A DNA stretch of 64,000 bases. It comes from Chloroflexota bacterium. GTDB taxonomy: Bacteria; Chloroflexota; Dehalococcoidia; Lucifugimonadales; Lucifugimonadaceae. Shown here in pieces: positions 29,711 through 38,367 of the stretch. Both the position numbers and the translations under genes were made by a program. Positions within the stretch are counted from its first letter, which is position 1. The number at the start of each line of letters is the position of its first letter. The DNA lies in contig JABMNN010000061.1 in assembly GCA_013204545.1 (NCBI GenBank), forward strand, positions 1 to 64,000, given 5' to 3'. The notes below the pieces were generated by a model. That model had not been told where the DNA came from and did not search any database. It was given only the letters and a program-made list of their open reading frames with translations.

Positions 29711-32074
29711 TTGTCTCTCCGACCAAAAATATTAGGTCGCCGCAGGAATTTCCGTATGCCAGCAGTTCTCCGCTCGTTATTTATCTACGCCTTAGTCACG
29801 TTGCTCGTGGCGGCCTGTACCCCGACAACGGCACCTAATAATGAGCCCGCTGTAATACCTGTGGTTCAAACTACACCGGATGACCAATCCGCCCCACCAA
29901 CTGACAACCAGCCCACGGCGGAAGTCACTCCAGAAGAGGCAACTGCAGCAGGTGACGTTGTCGGAGCTCCTATTTCAGAAGAACCCAAGCCAGCTCCAAT
30001 TTCAACGACTACTCCGACGCCAACTCCAGTTACGACCACTGCCGGAACGCCCAGCCCAACCCCGCCTCCTGCCGCGGTTCTTCAACCAACAAGGACGGCA
30101 GTGAGCGCTGAAGCAACCTTCCAGCAGTGTGTTGCCATGATAGTAGGCGACGAGATAGCGAGCGCCTTCACCTTAGAAAACGGTGAAGTCAGCATCACAG
30201 AAAGCTTTAATCCCGAGAGCCTACCCGTCGATCAACTCATGGCAGTTGTGGCCTGTGCGGGTGCGGGCGACTCAAATGAACCTTCCCCGGATTCTCCACC
30301 CGTGACCGGGGGTACGGAACTTTCTCAGAATTTTCAGGATTTCCAGAACTGCGCTGTGAAAATCGTAGGTAACGAAATTGCTCGAATCTTACAACTGACA
30401 GTAGGCGGCTTGCCCGATTTCTCCGGTTTGGGGTCGCAAGCTCTGCCGCGTTCAGCGACCCTTGAGCTTCTAACCTGTGTACCAGCATTACGAGCACCGG
30501 GATCAGCCACCCCACCTCCAGTTTTTTCTGCCGCTGTGAAGGCTCAAGCTCTGGCAGTGGCGGAGAGTGTACGTTCATCGGTTGTCGTGATTGAATCAGA
30601 CAGCGGCACGGGGTCTGGATTTTTCATCTCGGAAGACGGACTCATCATGACCAACTGGCACGTCATTGAGGGCAGCACCAGCTTAACCATCTGGTTGCTG
30701 GATGGTCGAAAGTTTGAGGCTTCAGTGGTAGGCAAGGCGATACTCCCTGACGTTGGACTACTACAACTAATTAGTCCTCCTTCCGGCATCATCGCTCTTC
30801 CAATCGGAGTCTCGACGGACTTACAGCTTGGACAACCGTTGCTCAACGTAGGTCATCCCGGAACTGTGGGATACTGGGTGACAGCATTAGGGACGTCCTT
30901 GCAACACGAGACCGTGTCTTCAGTTGGCAGTTTTGTAGAGGTGGGCAAACTTACTTCCTCCGTTCCCGGGCTTCCCGGAGTCAGTGGCTCGCCTCTTTTG
31001 AATCTCGAAGGTCGTGTGGTGGGACTGGTCTATGGAGGTGAGTCAAGAAAAGATCGTGCTCCGGACGAGGCTCCATCTCCCTCAGCATCCGAGGTGCGGG
31101 AGTACGTCATCCCCAATTCCCTCGGGCTAGCTGTCCCAATTGAAGAGGCAATAGCATTAGCTTCGACATGGACTGGGCGAACCTTCACAATACTTCCTTC
31201 TGCCGCCGCCCCCACGGATCCCGTTACTCTTCCCGCCTCATCTGGTTTAACTCAGGCTGATCTGGACTTCCAAGCATGTGCCGCAGATCTTGTTAAACCG
31301 GAACTAGCAACTCTCTTGCAACTGACCGATGGAGGCTTACCCGATTTTTCAGATTTGGGGCCGGAAACGCTCTCTTGGTCCGTGGTTATCGAGGTCCTAG
31401 ATTGCGTGCCTGGTCTCGAAGGGGAGCCCTCAGCTACATTAGAGTCGATATTCTCTGATGAGATCAAGGCTCAGGCTCAGCAGACAGTAGATGCAGTACG
31501 ATCCTCTGTGGTATTCATTAGTAGTGACATTGGGAACGGGTCAGGGTTCCTCATCTCAGAAGATGGGCTCGTAATGACCAACTGGCACGTGGTTAACGGA
31601 GCTACAGATATCACTGTCTGGCTTCTGGATGGACACAGCTATAAGGCAAAGATTTTAGGCTCCTCACAGAGCCCCGATGTCGCGCTGTTAAGAATTGATG
31701 CTCCTATTGGTGCCGTGGCTCTGACTATTGGGTCGTCCTTAGAACTCCTGCCCAATCAGACTGTGGTTAATGTTGGACACCCCGATGGTGTTGGTCAGTG
31801 GGTGGCAACTGTCGGATCATTTCTAGAACATCAGGAAGGAACACCGCTGGTTTCAACGATTCCGGGACTTCCAGGTGTTAGCGGCTCACCCCTGTTAGAC
31901 CTCCAGGGAAGGGTTGTTGGACTGGTTTATGGTGGTACGCCAAGAGAAATCCAGAACTTAGGCGAGCATCCCGTGCCTTCATCAATTGATGTGCATGAAT
32001 ACCTCGTTCCAAACAGTCTGGAACTTGCAGTTCCAATTGAAGAGGCAATGGCGTTAATAGCAACATGGATGTAA
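29711..32074 (+). CDS. lipoprotein with two tandem trypsin-like (S1C/HtrA-like) protease domains and three Cys-pair repeats
   Basis: Lipobox LLVAAC; two copies of GSGF(F/L)ISEDGL(I/V)MTNWHV...PDV(G/A)LL...PGLPGVSGSPLL(N/D)L(E/Q)GRVVGLVYGG; repeats FQ(Q/N/A)C...C. Confidence 0.85.
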   Translation: MSLRPKILGRRRNFRMPAVLRSLFIYALVTLLVAACTPTTAPNNEPAVIPVVQTTPDDQSAPPTDNQPTAEVTPEEATAAGDVVGAPISEEPKPAPISTTTPTPTPVTTTAGTPSPTPPPAAVLQPTRTAVSAEATFQQCVAMIVGDEIASAFTLENGEVSITESFNPESLPVDQLMAVVACAGAGDSNEPSPDSPPVTGGTELSQNFQDFQNCAVKIVGNEIARILQLTVGGLPDFSGLGSQALPRSATLELLTCVPALRAPGSATPPPVFSAAVKAQALAVAESVRSSVVVIESDSGTGSGFFISEDGLIMTNWHVIEGSTSLTIWLLDGRKFEASVVGKAILPDVGLLQLISPPSGIIALPIGVSTDLQLGQPLLNVGHPGTVGYWVTALGTSLQHETVSSVGSFVEVGKLTSSVPGLPGVSGSPLLNLEGRVVGLVYGGESRKDRAPDEAPSPSASEVREYVIPNSLGLAVPIEEAIALASTWTGRTFTILPSAAAPTDPVTLPASSGLTQADLDFQACAADLVKPELATLLQLTDGGLPDFSDLGPETLSWSVVIEVLDCVPGLEGEPSATLESIFSDEIKAQAQQTVDAVRSSVVFISSDIGNGSGFLISEDGLVMTNWHVVNGATDITVWLLDGHSYKAKILGSSQSPDVALLRIDAPIGAVALTIGSSLELLPNQTVVNVGHPDGVGQWVATVGSFLEHQEGTPLVSTIPGLPGVSGSPLLDLQGRVVGLVYGGTPREIQNLGEHPVPSSIDVHEYLVPNSLELAVPIEEAMALIATWM

Positions 32075-32075
32075 T

Positions 32076-32115
32076 CCATAGTGGAACATCCTACGCGTAG
32101 GGCATCCCACTATGG
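32076..32115. repeat. two-tier inverted repeat downstream of the protease gene
   Basis: CCATAGTGG (32076-32084) ... CCACTATGG (32107-32115), enclosing the palindrome CCTACGCGTAGG (32090-32101). Confidence 0.8.
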
Positions 32116-32214
32116 GAGGCTGTATCTGATTGTTGAGTGCAGCCCGAATGATCTGGGTGGGGATGTGGGATCGCGGCGCAGCCTCAAGGCGTTTCGTGTC
32201 ATAGACTTATTAGC

Positions 32215-32880
32215 ATGAAACCTTGGATTACTGTGGGTGATGCACTTTCGCCTGATGGCACTCGCCTTGAATTAGTTGAGCACGACGGCGATTACGTTAT
32301 ACGAGCGGATGACCTGCCGTTGATGTCGACCCGGCTGCACTTCTCTGAAGTCGAGTTGGCACGCCTCGTTTGCACTAAACTAAAACCGGGTGCGAAAGTC
32401 ATGATCGGCGGACTTGGGCTCGGTTACACCCTTCGATCAGCTCTCGATCTGATTCCGAAGGACGGTACGGTTGTGCAGGTTGAACTTGTTCCTGAAGTGA
32501 TCGAATGGAATAAAGGCCCTCTTGCGCCGTTCGCCAATCACCCGCTGGATGACAAGAGAACCGAGTTGGTGCAGGGAGATGTGGCGAAGATAATTCGTGG
32601 AGCACGCAACGAGTACGATGCGATCATGCTCGATATCGACAATGGTCCATCTCCGTTGGTGAACGAACGCAACGGTTGGCTTTACACATATCACGGTTTG
32701 TTGGCGATCAGAAGCGCTCTGAAAAACGGTGGCAAGGTGGCCATTTGGTCCGCCGATGACGATCCAAGATTTGTTGCCTTAATGAAGCGAAATGGATTCC
32801 GTGCAGAGAAGCACCATATTCAGGTGCACAAAGGAAAAGGCGGAATTCGTCACGTGATATTCACAGGTCGCAAAACTTAG
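32215..32880 (+). CDS. spermidine synthase-like methyltransferase-fold protein
   Basis: GAKVMIGGLGLGYTLRSALDLIPKDGTVVQVELVPEVIEWNKGPLAP...DAIMLDIDNGPSPLV. Confidence 0.82.
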   Translation: MKPWITVGDALSPDGTRLELVEHDGDYVIRADDLPLMSTRLHFSEVELARLVCTKLKPGAKVMIGGLGLGYTLRSALDLIPKDGTVVQVELVPEVIEWNKGPLAPFANHPLDDKRTELVQGDVAKIIRGARNEYDAIMLDIDNGPSPLVNERNGWLYTYHGLLAIRSALKNGGKVAIWSADDDPRFVALMKRNGFRAEKHHIQVHKGKGGIRHVIFTGRKT

Positions 32881-32938
32881 GCTGATATCGTTTAGTGAGT
32901 TTCCGATCAATAAGTCCCATTTAGCATAGACATCGACA

Positions 32939-33643
32939 TTGACCTCAAGACAAGAACGTCGCCAGAAGACCTCAAAGAAGCCCCCAAAATCAAGCCAGCC
33001 AAACTGGATGATGTGGGGAGGCGTTGGTGTGGTGGTGGTTGCCATTGCGATAGTCGCATTTATGGTTCTATCTCCTGACGGTACATCAGGGGATGTTGAA
33101 GAATCGGCACTCCTCTCTGGCGGTTCGCTGATCGGTGATCCCGATGCTTTGGTAACCCTTGTTGAATTCGGGGACTTTCAGTGACCTGTCTGCGCTAATT
33201 TTGCCCTCGGGCCAGGGCAACAGATCATTCGTGAGTATGTAGACACCGGACGCGTAAATATTCTTTTCAAGCACTTCCCGTTTATCGGTAACGAGTCATG
33301 GCGAGCAGCCGAAGCTTCAGAGTGTGCTGCCGAACAAGGTAAATTTCACGACTACCAGCAAACGGTGTTCTATAACTGGAAAGGAGAGAATCAGGGAACT
33401 TTCGCTGATGAGAACCTTCAAATTTTTGCCGAATTGAACGAACTGGGGATGAATCAGTTCGATGAGTGCATGAGCACGAACAGATACCTCTCCAAAGTCG
33501 AGGCCGATTTCAAGGACGGGGAAGCTGCCGGAGTGAATTCGACACCAACGCTGTTCCTCAACGGTGTGAACATCGGCGGCCTAAAGGAATACAGCTACTA
33601 CCGAGTGCGTCTCGAAGAGGCTCTGGCTGAAGTAGGCGGTTAG
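32939..33643 (+). CDS. putative selenoprotein: membrane-anchored DsbA-like thioredoxin-fold oxidoreductase (in-frame TGA at 33182-33184 = Sec)
   Basis: One frame across TGA: ...LLSGGSLIGDPDALVTLVEFGDFQ-U-PVCANFALGPGQQIIREYVDTGRVNILFKHFPFIGNESWRAAEASECAAEQGKFHDYQQTVF...GVNSTPTLFLNGVNIGGL...; TGA replaces the first Cys of CxxC; split in the ORF track as 32939..33184 and 33365..33643. Confidence 0.85.
33201..33220 (+). promoter_or_regulatory. candidate bacterial SECIS hairpin
   Basis: TTGCCCT-CGGGCC-AGGGCAA: perfect 7-bp stem with 6-nt G-containing loop starting 23 nt after the TGA. Confidence 0.7.
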
Positions 33644-34137
33644 TGGCGCAGCAACAGGAGCCGCCGGCAGAAGATGTATCCGACCGGCAGTCAAAACTGT
33701 GGCTGTGTATTGCCTTGTTGGGTCTTGTTGGTCTCGCGGTAACGACTTACCTAACATCGAACGCGCTCGCACACACCGAGGTTGGTTGCAGTCTTAGCGG
33801 ATGTAACACAGTTCTCGGCAGCAAATGGTCGAAGATATTGGGCGTGCCAGTTTCGGCGGTTGGCATGGCGACTTACGCGACGATCATGCTCGGTGCGCTG
33901 CACGCGTACCAATCGCCAATAGACGATTTACGAGGACGCCGTATTGTTGCGGTAATTGCGGCTATCGGCGTGCTGGCATCGATATACCTGACGAGTGTCG
34001 AACTATTCGTGATTAAGGCAGCGTGTCAGTACTGCATCACTTCAGCAGTGCTGGTGGTGATCGTGGCGGTGGCGGTTGTTATTGCTGCGCGCTCCGAAGG
34101 TCCGCTCTGGAGCGCCATTCGTCGACGCCTTGACTAG
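33643..34137 (+). CDS. vitamin K epoxide reductase (VKOR) family protein
   Basis: TSNALAHTEVGCSLSGCNTVLGSKWSKILGVPVSAVGMATYA...AACQYCITSAVL; GTG start overlaps the preceding TAG by 1 nt. Confidence 0.9.
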   Translation: MAQQQEPPAEDVSDRQSKLWLCIALLGLVGLAVTTYLTSNALAHTEVGCSLSGCNTVLGSKWSKILGVPVSAVGMATYATIMLGALHAYQSPIDDLRGRRIVAVIAAIGVLASIYLTSVELFVIKAACQYCITSAVLVVIVAVAVVIAARSEGPLWSAIRRRLD

Positions 34138-34733
34138 CTTTCGTCAGCCGGCAGGAAGTTGTCGATTAATGAGGCGCAGCGAATAATCGCCTGTTCCGAA
34201 TCGAGACCGTCGCACAGAATCACCATGTTTCCGACGATTGCCCAATCTTGATATGTCGGGCCCGGTGCTTGTCTGCTGCCACCACTGGAAACATCAGTAA
34301 CGCCTCGAGCTTGCCAGCGATCTTTCACGCCTTCGGTCCAAACCTGCTCATCACGTTTAGCCTCGAACTCCGCACCGGTGGCGTCGATTGCTAGCTGCTG
34401 ACCGCTCGAAACGGCGAGTTCGTGCGATGGGTAAAACCGAATCTCATAGTCGTGCCTATCGTACGGATCCAAACCCCAGAAGCCACGCCAAGCGTCGAGA
34501 CCATCAGGCAATCCTTCAACGTCGTATTGCTTGTTGGCTTTAAGTTTGATCGCCTGAAGATCTTCAATTGTGTAATTCGCTGGTGCTGTTCTGACCTGAA
34601 CAAAGTTCTCGGCATCTTTAGCGCCGCCACTACCGCAGGCGGTAAACGCCAGCAACATCACTCCGAAAAGGGCGACCACGATCGCTTGCTTTGTTCTTCT
34701 AAAGTTCAAGCCAGCCATATCAACGTTCTCCAT
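34134..34733 (-). CDS. hypothetical lipoprotein
   Basis: Lipobox-type signal MLLAFTACGSGGAKDAENFVQV; convergent with the VKOR gene. Confidence 0.6.
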   Translation of the reverse strand: MENVDMAGLNFRRTKQAIVVALFGVMLLAFTACGSGGAKDAENFVQVRTAPANYTIEDLQAIKLKANKQYDVEGLPDGLDAWRGFWGLDPYDRHDYEIRFYPSHELAVSSGQQLAIDATGAEFEAKRDEQVWTEGVKDRWQARGVTDVSSGGSRQAPGPTYQDWAIVGNMVILCDGLDSEQAIIRCASLIDNFLPADES

Positions 34734-34890
34734 AATTCGGACTAGATTTTGCCGTCAGTATATTCGACACCACGAACAGGCAACAACGGTCGGAGACACA
34801 AACTTCTTCATTGCATCGTTCGGTGGCGCACGGTGCGGAGTGGGTATGTCTCCATTTTGGTTGCTACGCCAATACGCTCACTGGTCGAGG

Positions 34891-36387
34891 CTATTCCCGA
34901 CTAGGGCGTTCGTACACTGGTTCGCTCATGCGCGGTGAGTTTGGCCACGGTCGTACCCAGCTTTCGTATCCGAAGGTGGGATCTTGCGACATGTCGCCGT
35001 TCTGTGCCAATCGATCGTCCATTGAGCCTTCGACTGACGCCATCAACTCCTGCATTAGTTCGATCTCTAGTCGACGAACGATATCGGCAAATACAGGATT
35101 TTCGTACAGGTTGACCTGCTCCTGCGGATCGTTCAGCATGTCGAACAACAGCAATTCGCCCGTACGGTATTTGTGCAGTTTGTAACGACCGTCGAAGTTC
35201 ATCCAGCCGTCACTGAGAAGGCCAAAGATGTTGTCTCTGCCAGATTCTCCCGGCATCCCTTCACCCGGCATCGGTTGTGCGTCGTACCAACCGGGCTGTT
35301 CGATTCCTGCCCAGCTAAGCATGGTGGCGGTTACATCGCGTAGTTCAACTAAGCCCTCTTGAACCTGACCAGCTTCGATTCCGGGGCCCATTGCGATCAT
35401 CGGAACCCTGATGGCAGATTCGTAGAACGATGCTTTTCCGATTAGATTGTGATCACCGAGATAATCGCCGTGGTCGGAGGCAAGTACAACGTATGTGTTT
35501 TCGAGCAGACCTTTTTTACGAAGTGCGTCGAGGATTGCACCGACTTCGAAATCGATCTGCTGAACGAGTCCCGAGTAGTGCTTGCGAATAGTGTGTTTCG
35601 TTTCATCAGGGAATTCGGTGTAGTCGACTCCGTTCCACGGTCGCTTATTTCCGTCAACATTGCCTTTGCGGAGTTCAGGAGTGTGACCCGGAACTTCCGG
35701 AGCTGCCTCTGGAATTTTCGATTCGTCGATATCTTCGAGGAATCGTTCGTCGGGGTCATACGGACAGTGCGGTCCGGGGAATCCAACCATCATAGCGAAC
35801 GGCTGATCGGCTCCGTATTCGTTGATGAATTTTACGGCTTCGGAGCCAACAAACCGATCCCACGAGTACTCCCAAGGAATTGATTGAATCACAGCTCCTT
35901 TGTTCTCGTGGTAGCCGGGCATTTCGTTGCCGTGCAGTTTCTTCAGACCGTGTCGGCGCAAGTAGTGGAAATAATCGTCACGAACTTCGAGCCAACGCTT
36001 GTCTTCACAGATGACTCGGTATTGGAAACCACGGCGCTCGTCCCACGGATAGAAGTGCATCTTGCCGATACCGGCGGTGTAGTAGCCGTTTTCGCCAAGA
36101 ATCTCAGGCCAAGTACGTAGACCGGCGTCGCGCCAATCGGCGCGGAGGTTTTGGAGGTTACCTGTCACGCCGTTTCGTACAGCGTTCATTCCCGTGAGTA
36201 AAGCTGTACGGGCGGGAACACAAATTGGTGACGCCGAGAATGAATTCGTGTACCGCACACCGTTCTCGGCAATTGAATCGATGTTCGGTGTTTGCAGCCA
36301 GTCGGCACCGTTACATCCGGCAAAATCAGCTCGGAACTGATCGGGGAACAAGAAAACGATATTGGGTCGCTGTTGATCTGCGGACAA
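34891..36387 (-). CDS. sulfatase
   Basis: RPNIVFLFPDQFRADFAGCNGADWLQTPNIDSIAENGVRYTNSFSASPICVPARTALLTG: Cys-type CxPxR formylglycine motif. Confidence 0.94.
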   Translation of the reverse strand: MSADQQRPNIVFLFPDQFRADFAGCNGADWLQTPNIDSIAENGVRYTNSFSASPICVPARTALLTGMNAVRNGVTGNLQNLRADWRDAGLRTWPEILGENGYYTAGIGKMHFYPWDERRGFQYRVICEDKRWLEVRDDYFHYLRRHGLKKLHGNEMPGYHENKGAVIQSIPWEYSWDRFVGSEAVKFINEYGADQPFAMMVGFPGPHCPYDPDERFLEDIDESKIPEAAPEVPGHTPELRKGNVDGNKRPWNGVDYTEFPDETKHTIRKHYSGLVQQIDFEVGAILDALRKKGLLENTYVVLASDHGDYLGDHNLIGKASFYESAIRVPMIAMGPGIEAGQVQEGLVELRDVTATMLSWAGIEQPGWYDAQPMPGEGMPGESGRDNIFGLLSDGWMNFDGRYKLHKYRTGELLLFDMLNDPQEQVNLYENPVFADIVRRLEIELMQELMASVEGSMDDRLAQNGDMSQDPTFGYESWVRPWPNSPRMSEPVYERPSRE

Positions 36388-36520
36388 TTTTTTCTCCGTT
36401 ATACGGGCTGCGGTTTGGGCTGAACACGCTGTTGTTTAGAACCGCGCCAATGGGAATCACAACAATATGCCGGAAGACTAAGGGAGTATCTAGGAGGTAT
36501 CAATCCTGCCTAGCCTCATC

Positions 36521-37540
36521 ATGCGTAACCTTAACGCCGTGAATAAGCCGAACCGCAGTACGTTGCCAACTGAAGAAATTTTCGCTCGTCGAGTTCAGCT
36601 CGGGCAGTCCAAGATCAGTGTGAGCACGATCGGGACGGGAACATGGCAGTGGGGTGGTGCGTTTTATTGGGGGTACGGACGTTCGTATACCGATGAAGAT
36701 CTCGCTGGTGCGTTTTCTGCCAGTATTGAAAACGGAATCAACTGGTTCGACACCGCTGAAATCTATGGGCGGGGTCGTTCGGAACGTATCGTTGGGCAGA
36801 TGGTCAGTGGTTCAAATCGAATTGAAGCAATTGCCGAATCAGAAGCAAAACCGGTCGTAGCGACGAAATTCTTCCCTTACCCGTGGCGGGTACATCGTCC
36901 GTCGCTTCGTCGAGCGCTCAAAGCGAGTTTGAGTCGACTCAATACTGAGTCGATCGATCTGTACCAAATCCACTTTCCGTTTCGTCCTCGAAGCTTTGAG
37001 TACTGGGTTGATGCCCTCGCTGACGCATCACAGGATGGATTGGTCAAAGCTGTAGGGGTGTCTAATTTTTCGGCGGAGCAAACAAAGCGCGCTCACGAAT
37101 TGCTCGACCGACGGGGTGTAGTTTTGGCAGCAAATCAGGTCGGTTACAGTTTGCTAAATCGCAAAATTGAATCGAATGGTGTGCTGGACACATGCAGAGA
37201 ACTTGGTGTTTCAGTGATCTCGTATGGCCCACTTTCAGAGGGGCTGCTCACTGGGAAGTATCGCACCGACAATCCACCGCCATTCATGCGCAAATGGCGA
37301 TGGGCAAGGAAGCGTCTAAAAATGTTGCCGCCGTTGATTTCGCTGATGACCGATATCGCTAGCGATCACGATGCCTCAGCATCTCAGGTAGCCCTCAATT
37401 GGTTGATCACAAGAAACACGCTGCCAATACCCGGTGCTAAATCTGCAATGCAGGCGACCGACAACGCATCGACGATGACGTGGAAGCTAGGAACTGACGA
37501 GTTTGATGCACTGAATGAAGCGACCAAGCGTTATTTGTAG
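36521..37540 (+). CDS. aldo/keto reductase
   Basis: FDTAEIYGRGRSERIVGQ...SLRRALKASLSRLNTESIDLYQIHFP...AVGVSNFSAEQ...IPGAKSAMQATDN. Confidence 0.93.
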   Translation: MRNLNAVNKPNRSTLPTEEIFARRVQLGQSKISVSTIGTGTWQWGGAFYWGYGRSYTDEDLAGAFSASIENGINWFDTAEIYGRGRSERIVGQMVSGSNRIEAIAESEAKPVVATKFFPYPWRVHRPSLRRALKASLSRLNTESIDLYQIHFPFRPRSFEYWVDALADASQDGLVKAVGVSNFSAEQTKRAHELLDRRGVVLAANQVGYSLLNRKIESNGVLDTCRELGVSVISYGPLSEGLLTGKYRTDNPPPFMRKWRWARKRLKMLPPLISLMTDIASDHDASASQVALNWLITRNTLPIPGAKSAMQATDNASTMTWKLGTDEFDALNEATKRYL

Positions 37541-37591
37541 TGCGCCTAGAACGCTCTAGCTGCCAGAGTCGGAGTCGGAGTCGGATTTCGG

Positions 37592-38158
37592 TTACGGCTG
37601 CGAATTAGTTGAATCTGCTTCACTGGTGGTGATGGCAGCTGAGAGTTTTTCGCTCAGTGTTTCGGGATCGTTTGAAGCGATAAACCAAGTGTTGACCTTG
37701 TCATCACTGTCAGAATCGTTCAGTCGGATATCGACTTCGATTCCAGATCTAACACCCAATACGCTCCACATTTTGGCGATGCTCTGCATATCTGGTCTCG
37801 CCTGAGCAGCAGCACGAGTCATTCTGGATTTAGGCTCCGCCACTCGAACGGCTACGATATCAGTCAATGTGACTACACCCGATTTCATTCCAAGACGAAC
37901 ATCGAAGATGTCACTTGAAATACGCAAAGTCATCATCAGGTAGTTCAACATCACGAACACAGTCAGCAGCGTACTAAGACTGAATGCCAAGTAGAAAGCA
38001 ACTGCTCCGCCGCCAGTAACGACCGGATCGCTGATAAGGCCTTTCACAGCTACACCGGTTAATGCCCCTGCTGTAACGCCGAGCATTAGACCCAAAAATC
38101 CGAACACTCTGCCGGATGCTTTCACTTGTTGGAAATAATTCTGTTTTTGATCAGCCAT
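37592..38158 (-). CDS. hypothetical membrane protein
   Basis: Two TM segments (FLGLMLGVTAGALTGVAVKGL; AVAFYLAFSLSTLLTVFVMLNYLMM) followed by a soluble domain. Confidence 0.6.
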   Translation of the reverse strand: MADQKQNYFQQVKASGRVFGFLGLMLGVTAGALTGVAVKGLISDPVVTGGGAVAFYLAFSLSTLLTVFVMLNYLMMTLRISSDIFDVRLGMKSGVVTLTDIVAVRVAEPKSRMTRAAAQARPDMQSIAKMWSVLGVRSGIEVDIRLNDSDSDDKVNTWFIASNDPETLSEKLSAAITTSEADSTNSQP

Positions 38159-38367
38159 GCTACCAACTATTTAATCATGGTTTCACTGGCTAAGTCATGA
38201 CTCAAAACAAATTACCGATAGCAAACCGATACCAGTTCCTTACCATTTTCGATCATTCGTTATTTTGGAGCGATTGGATCGGCTGGTATTCTGACACTCT
38301 GGAAACCGTGAACGGGGAAGTGATTTTTACATGGTGATGTGGGCGGGTAATGCAGCGGTGAGGACAA

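Noticed and set aside
37565-37585. Short tandem repeat (GAGTCG)x3
   Set aside because: Too short and low-complexity to interpret; no evidence of function.
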